Shown here: piece after piece, positions 60,208-64,000 of the stretch | Position numbering within the stretch: position 1 is the first letter of the stretch | How the letters are laid out: every line of letters starts with the position of its first letter | IMG/VR virus record: IMGVR_UViG_3300008448_008693 | Span: 1-64,000 of that record | Strand: one strand, 5' to 3' | Source of the DNA: a virus | DNA: 64,000 nucleotides | The notes under the pieces: generated by a model | What the model was told of the DNA's origin: nothing | The model's input: the letters and a program-made list of their open reading frames with translations, nothing else | Databases searched by the model: none | Program-made: the position numbers and the translations under genes

Positions 60208-61635
60208 ATGCAAATTATTGAAATCACAAGTGTTACAGGAACTTCACCTTATGATATTATTATATGTGATATAACATATACGTATTGTTATACTGCAGAC
60301 ACTGGAGTAGTTTCAATCCCCCCAACATTGTATGTTAATTTACCAATAGAATTGTATGGTTCCCAAAGTGTAATTGTGAAAATAGTTGATTCGTTAGGAT
60401 GTGAAGAAATCCAATTTGTGGAATGTCCGCCGACACCAACTCCAACCCCAACACTGACTATAACACCAACAATAACACCAACAAATGCTAATTGTGTTTG
60501 TTTAACGTTTACAAACCCAACCTTGAGTACATTAGGGTTTAGTTATACTAATTGTGATAATGGAGTGGTTAGTTTTACAATTAACCCTTTAACTATCATA
60601 TATGTATGTGGTTCAAACCCTGTTTATGACTCAGGAGTTGAGGTAACTATTGGGTCTTATTGTGTTGGGAACGTATGTCCACAACCAACACCAACACCGA
60701 CCGCAACTCAAACACCAACACCGACTATACCAGGTATAATCGGTTCATTTGTTAGCTGTTGCGACTCAAATATAGAATTTAAAGTTAGTAATATACCATA
60801 TTATCATTATCCATTATCGGGAGTTTATTATATTGTTAGTTCAGGGTTTCAAGGATGCGCAACATATATACCAACAACGACATCAACAAATATATACGTA
60901 TGTTCATTAATAGGTTCCCAACCCGATTGTTATTTTTGTGATATATCTCACCCTGATGTTTTATGTCCTACATCTACACCAACACCTACTAACACCCCAA
61001 CTGTAACGTCAACACCAACACCTACACCAACTAATAGTGTTATTTTTGTTAAAAGAGTCGCATTAGATTGTTGTACTATGGAGGGTAAAGTCATCAGCGT
61101 ACCTTCATATTTAACGTCAGGTGATATTGTAAAAGCAACTAATGGTAATTGTTATACTTTATTAGTAACAACACCAGCAAGTGCTAATATAATTTGGGAT
61201 GGAACAAGCTACGGTGATTGTGAATCTTGTATTACTTGCCCAACACCAACACCAACACCAACCGAGACGCCAACTAATACCCCAACACCTACTAATACGC
61301 CGACTAACACTGTTACATCAACACCATTATTAGTGGTTTGTTTCCAGTATACTTACTCAACATTTTTAGGTGATTCTGACACAATTTATCAAACAGGATA
61401 CTATAACTCTAAACCTTACTACACTTTAACTTATGGTTTTGTTTGGTTTGATATTGGCACATCTTTATGGATTTGGTCAACTTTATTAGGTGGTGGTATT
61501 ACTTTAGATACATTAAATAATGGGGGATTATTCTACCCGTATTGTTGTTCATTCTCCCCGTCATATCCTAATTGGGATAACATTAATTCACCTTCTGATT
61601 TTATGTCAGTTTCAAGTGTAGGGGGATGTGCTTAA
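60208..61635 (+). CDS. Cys-rich modular surface protein with PT linkers
   Basis: A 475-aa protein made of several small Cys-containing modules separated by short PTPTPT linkers (near residues 75, 160, 255 and 350). The N-terminal module (EITSVTGTSPYDI onwards) is a possible fourth, diverged anchor domain. Modules are about 60-90 residues, each with two to six Cys (for example DSNIEFKVS after SCC, and FCDISHPD). They may be disulphide-bonded small domains for binding. It is the last protein of the fibre block and is followed by a gap with a promoter-like motif. Confidence 0.8.
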   Translation: MQIIEITSVTGTSPYDIIICDITYTYCYTADTGVVSIPPTLYVNLPIELYGSQSVIVKIVDSLGCEEIQFVECPPTPTPTPTLTITPTITPTNANCVCLTFTNPTLSTLGFSYTNCDNGVVSFTINPLTIIYVCGSNPVYDSGVEVTIGSYCVGNVCPQPTPTPTATQTPTPTIPGIIGSFVSCCDSNIEFKVSNIPYYHYPLSGVYYIVSSGFQGCATYIPTTTSTNIYVCSLIGSQPDCYFCDISHPDVLCPTSTPTPTNTPTVTSTPTPTPTNSVIFVKRVALDCCTMEGKVISVPSYLTSGDIVKATNGNCYTLLVTTPASANIIWDGTSYGDCESCITCPTPTPTPTETPTNTPTPTNTPTNTVTSTPLLVVCFQYTYSTFLGDSDTIYQTGYYNSKPYYTLTYGFVWFDIGTSLWIWSTLLGGGITLDTLNNGGLFYPYCCSFSPSYPNWDNINSPSDFMSVSSVGGCA

Positions 61636-61648
61636 ATAAGTGAAATTA

Positions 61649-61655
61649 TATTTAT
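61649..61655 (+). promoter_or_regulatory. TATTTAT-type promoter candidate for the glycosyltransferase genes
   Basis: TATTTAT followed by T-rich sequence, 41 bases before the start codon at 61697. A weaker example than most. Confidence 0.3.
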
Positions 61656-61696
61656 TTTTTAATTTGTAAGGTTATTTTTTTCATAAAAAGTTAACT

Positions 61697-62944
61697 ATGA
61701 AAATATTTGTTCAGATTGCCTCATATAGAGACCCCCAACTTATCCCTACAATTAAAAGTATGATTGAAAATGCTAAACGACCAAAAAACTTGGTTATTGG
61801 TATTTGTAGACAATATCACCCTGAAGATGGTTTTGATTCTTTGGAGGAATATTCAAAAGATAAACGATTTAGAGTTGTTGATGTTTTATATTCAGAATCT
61901 AAAGGTGTTTGTTGGGCGAGAAATCAAGTCCAACAATTATATGGTGGTGAAGAATACACTCTTCAGATAGATTCCCATATGAGATTTGAAAAGGATTGGG
62001 ACGACACTCTAATTAAGATGGTTAAACAACTTCAAAAGAAAGGGTTCGAAAAACCTTTACTAACGGGATATGTTTCATCATTTAATCCTGAGAATGACCC
62101 CGCGGAAAGAATAAGAGAACCTTGGCGAATGGTGTTTGATAGATTTATACCTGAAGGTGCGGTATTTTTCTTACCTGAGACAATACCTGGCTGGGATAAA
62201 TTAAAGGAACCAATCCCTGCAAGATTTTATTCCGCTCATTTTGCGTTTACATTAGGTAAGTTTAGTGAAGAGGTACAACACGACCCTGAGTTTTATTTTC
62301 ACGGAGAAGAGATTTCAATAGCGGCAAGAGCATATACTCACGGATATGATTTGTTTCACCCTCATAAAGTAGTTATTTGGCACGAGTATACAAGAAAAGG
62401 TCGTGTAAAACAATGGGATGATGATAAAGATTGGGGTACTAAAAATAATGTGTCTCACGCAAAAAACAGACAATTATTTGCTATGGATGGTGAAGAGGTA
62501 ACCATTGATTTCGGAAACTATGGTTTTGGAACCGAAAGAACTTTAAGAGATTATGAAATATATTCAGGACTTTTGTTTTCAAGAAGAGCAGTGCAACAAT
62601 ATACTTTAGATAAACAATATCCACCTAACCCACACATTTATGAAACTGAAGAAGAGTGGTTGAGTAGTTTTGCAACAATATTCAAACATTGTATTGATAT
62701 TGGTTATGATAGTGTACCTGAAGATGATTATGATTTTTGGGTGGTTGCCTTCCACGATGAAAATGATGAAACTATCTATAGACAAGATGCCGACCCAGGA
62801 GAAATCCAAAGAATGAAAAATGACCCTGATGGTTATTGTAAAGTGTGGAGGCAGTTTCAAACAACACATAAACCATCTTATTGGGTTGTTTGGCCGTATT
62901 CCAAGTCTAAAGGATGGTGTGACCGATTAACAGGAAATTTATAA
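61697..62944 (+). CDS. GT60-like GlcNAc/protein O-glycosyltransferase
   Basis: A 415-aa GT-A enzyme that resembles the PF11397 glycosyltransferase (GlcNAc) family (CAZy GT60), whose Dictyostelium and trypanosome members add GlcNAc to Thr, Ser or hydroxyproline. It has IASYRDPQLIPT (7-18), a CWARN box, a LQIDSHMRF metal-binding strand (about 92-100), FAFTLGKF, a FHGEEISIAARAYTHGYD segment (about 196-213) and a HEYTRKGR tail motif. Directly downstream of the Thr/Pro stalk genes, it is a strong candidate for glycosylating them. Residues after 310 form an extra domain not assigned. Confidence 0.88.
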   Translation: MKIFVQIASYRDPQLIPTIKSMIENAKRPKNLVIGICRQYHPEDGFDSLEEYSKDKRFRVVDVLYSESKGVCWARNQVQQLYGGEEYTLQIDSHMRFEKDWDDTLIKMVKQLQKKGFEKPLLTGYVSSFNPENDPAERIREPWRMVFDRFIPEGAVFFLPETIPGWDKLKEPIPARFYSAHFAFTLGKFSEEVQHDPEFYFHGEEISIAARAYTHGYDLFHPHKVVIWHEYTRKGRVKQWDDDKDWGTKNNVSHAKNRQLFAMDGEEVTIDFGNYGFGTERTLRDYEIYSGLLFSRRAVQQYTLDKQYPPNPHIYETEEEWLSSFATIFKHCIDIGYDSVPEDDYDFWVVAFHDENDETIYRQDADPGEIQRMKNDPDGYCKVWRQFQTTHKPSYWVVWPYSKSKGWCDRLTGNL

Positions 62945-62948
62945 TTTA

Positions 62949-63701
62949 ATGGAAGATATTAACTATTCAGTTTGTATAACTACCTTCTCAAGAAGGTATT
63001 CGTATGTGGAAAAATTAGTGACCCAAGTTAGGGAATTAACTAACTGCGATATATTAATTGCGGTCAATGGTGATTATAAACAAGATTTTAACAATGATTA
63101 CCGAAAACAAATTTTAGAATTATGTTTAAAATTTGATAACGTGTTCCCAATATTTTTTCCAGAACAAAGAGGTTTATCTAAGTTGTGGAATACTTTGGTG
63201 GTTCACAGTAAACAAGATTGGTGTTTAGTATTAAACGATGATGTTGAATTAGACAACGATGAGGTATTTAAACTTACAATACCTGGTTTAGGGGACAAAC
63301 CTGATTTACGAAGAATTAACGGTTCTTTCTCGCATTTTTTAATACATAAAGATTGTTTAGATGAAATAGGTTATTTTGATGAGAGGTTATTGGGTTTTGG
63401 TGAAGAAGATGGTGATATTTTTTATAGATATATTGAGACGTATAATCAATGGATACAAGAAGCTTGGGTTCACGGATTTAATAATTTGGTGATAGATATT
63501 AGAGATGAAAATATAAAACCTGGGGTAGGAAAATACTCTCAATTTAACCGACATTTTTGTTTTGTTGATGACCCTTGTAAATATGTTCCAGTATCTGAAG
63601 GTATTACAGGACTATTTGGTCAACATATGAAAAAAAATATTGAGGATTTAAAACAATATCCGTATGAAAAATTCTTTAAAGAAAATAAAGATAAACTTTA
63701 A
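62949..63701 (+). CDS. GT2-like glycosyltransferase
   Basis: A 250-aa GT-A enzyme: YSVCITTFSRR (about 6-16), a second strand CDILIAVNGDYKQ, WCLVLNDDVELDNDE (about 91-105, containing the DDV metal site), and GYFDERLLGFGEEDGD (about 141-156), a typical GT2 acceptor-side motif. It follows the GT60-like gene after 4 bases and is probably co-expressed, for example to extend the first sugar. Confidence 0.88.
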   Translation: MEDINYSVCITTFSRRYSYVEKLVTQVRELTNCDILIAVNGDYKQDFNNDYRKQILELCLKFDNVFPIFFPEQRGLSKLWNTLVVHSKQDWCLVLNDDVELDNDEVFKLTIPGLGDKPDLRRINGSFSHFLIHKDCLDEIGYFDERLLGFGEEDGDIFYRYIETYNQWIQEAWVHGFNNLVIDIRDENIKPGVGKYSQFNRHFCFVDDPCKYVPVSEGITGLFGQHMKKNIEDLKQYPYEKFFKENKDKL

Positions 63702-63704
63702 AGT

Positions 63705-64000
63705 ATGATTAAAATTAAACTAGAGTGTTGGTGGACAGATACTAATTCATTAAACAACCGATTTATTAAACAATTTGTATTTGACCAAGATGAATTTGAA
63801 TTTGTCACTAATAATCCTGATTATACGGTGGTGTTTGGTAGAACCGATTGGGAAAATATAGAAACTCCTAAAGAAAAAACTTTTTATTTCTCTCAAGAAC
63901 CATTATGGTCACCTAATGAACCCAAAGATGGTATACATGAATTTTGTTCTAAAATTTTTATTGCCGATAAACGAGAATACCCTAATAGAGGTGAGTACAT
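63705..64000 (+). CDS. Partial glycosyltransferase-like gene (runs off the window)
   Basis: An open frame starts at 63705 (MIKIKLECWWTD), 3 bases after the previous stop, and continues to the window end with no stop (98 codons). Features are an early WW pair, a YTVVFGRTDW strand and TFYFSQEPLW near residues 64-73, then KIFIADKREYPNRGEY. The layout is vaguely like family 10 fucosyltransferases, which would fit with the GDP-fucose genes, but the C-terminal donor site lies outside the window. I rate the fucosyltransferase idea low. Confidence 0.7.
   Translation, partial: MIKIKLECWWTDTNSLNNRFIKQFVFDQDEFEFVTNNPDYTVVFGRTDWENIETPKEKTFYFSQEPLWSPNEPKDGIHEFCSKIFIADKREYPNRGEY

Noticed and set aside
1-64000. 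tRNA, rRNA, integrase, transposase or toxin-antitoxin pair
   Set aside because: The gaps between genes are short and contain no cloverleaf-like sequence that I could identify. No recombinase or IS protein motif is present.

Overview
The window is a gene-dense, AT-rich piece of a tailed bacteriophage genome with a T4-type head module. Anchors are a large terminase, a gp20-like portal, a gp21-like prohead protease, an acidic core/scaffold protein, a gp23-like major capsid protein, a gp5-like baseplate hub and a gp55-like late sigma factor. The host is probably a member of Bacteroidota. Start codons lack Shine-Dalgarno sequences and sit in A-rich leaders. A phage-encoded ribosomal protein bS21 looks like the Bacteroidota form, and a small protein resembles the Bacteroidota family DUF4494. 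No tRNA, CRISPR array, integrase or transposase was seen, and no gap between genes exceeds about 220 bases.

Layout. 219-5806: a di-zinc peptidase, a ClpC-like unfoldase without its N domain, a KTSC protein and a nucleotidyltransferase-fold protein. 5887-19662: the head module, in T4-like order (terminase, portal, core-type protein, protease, scaffold, capsid), with bS21 inserted in antisense. Sheath and tube genes are absent. 19762-25053: two HNH endonucleases and a set of unrelated proteins that share short N-terminal leaders ending in Ile/Leu-X-Glu. 25056-32606 (minus): tail and baseplate proteins. 32633-49280 (minus): late sigma factor, PhoH, dUTPase and a DEDDy exonuclease, interleaved with a large sugar cluster holding Gmd, a GDP-fucose synthase-like protein, a C-methyltransferase, two FkbM methyltransferases and about eight glycosyltransferases. 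49402-52087 (minus): small virion-type proteins, one of them a stand-alone WYL domain. 52141-64000 (plus): a papain-like protease fused to a surface protein, then surface proteins built from an anchor domain, a Thr/Pro stalk and a variable tip, followed directly by a GT60-like O-glycosyltransferase and more sugar transferases.

Three systems stand out. (1) A probable capsid-cargo system: the capsid protein carries a T4-like processing site (LINE60/ATSD), and about ten other proteins begin with short leaders ending in the same kind of site, ahead of peptidoglycan-binding, WYL, Cys-rich or unknown domains. (2) A mucin-like surface: Thr/Pro stalks are encoded next to a GT60-type glycosyltransferase in a phage that also encodes GDP-deoxysugar synthesis, so the phage may glycosylate its own fibres. 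(3) A transcription/translation take-over set: a gp55-like sigma factor, a TATTTAT-centred motif upstream of about twenty start codons on both strands, and a phage bS21 that could alter host ribosomes. These functional links are inferences from sequence and context.
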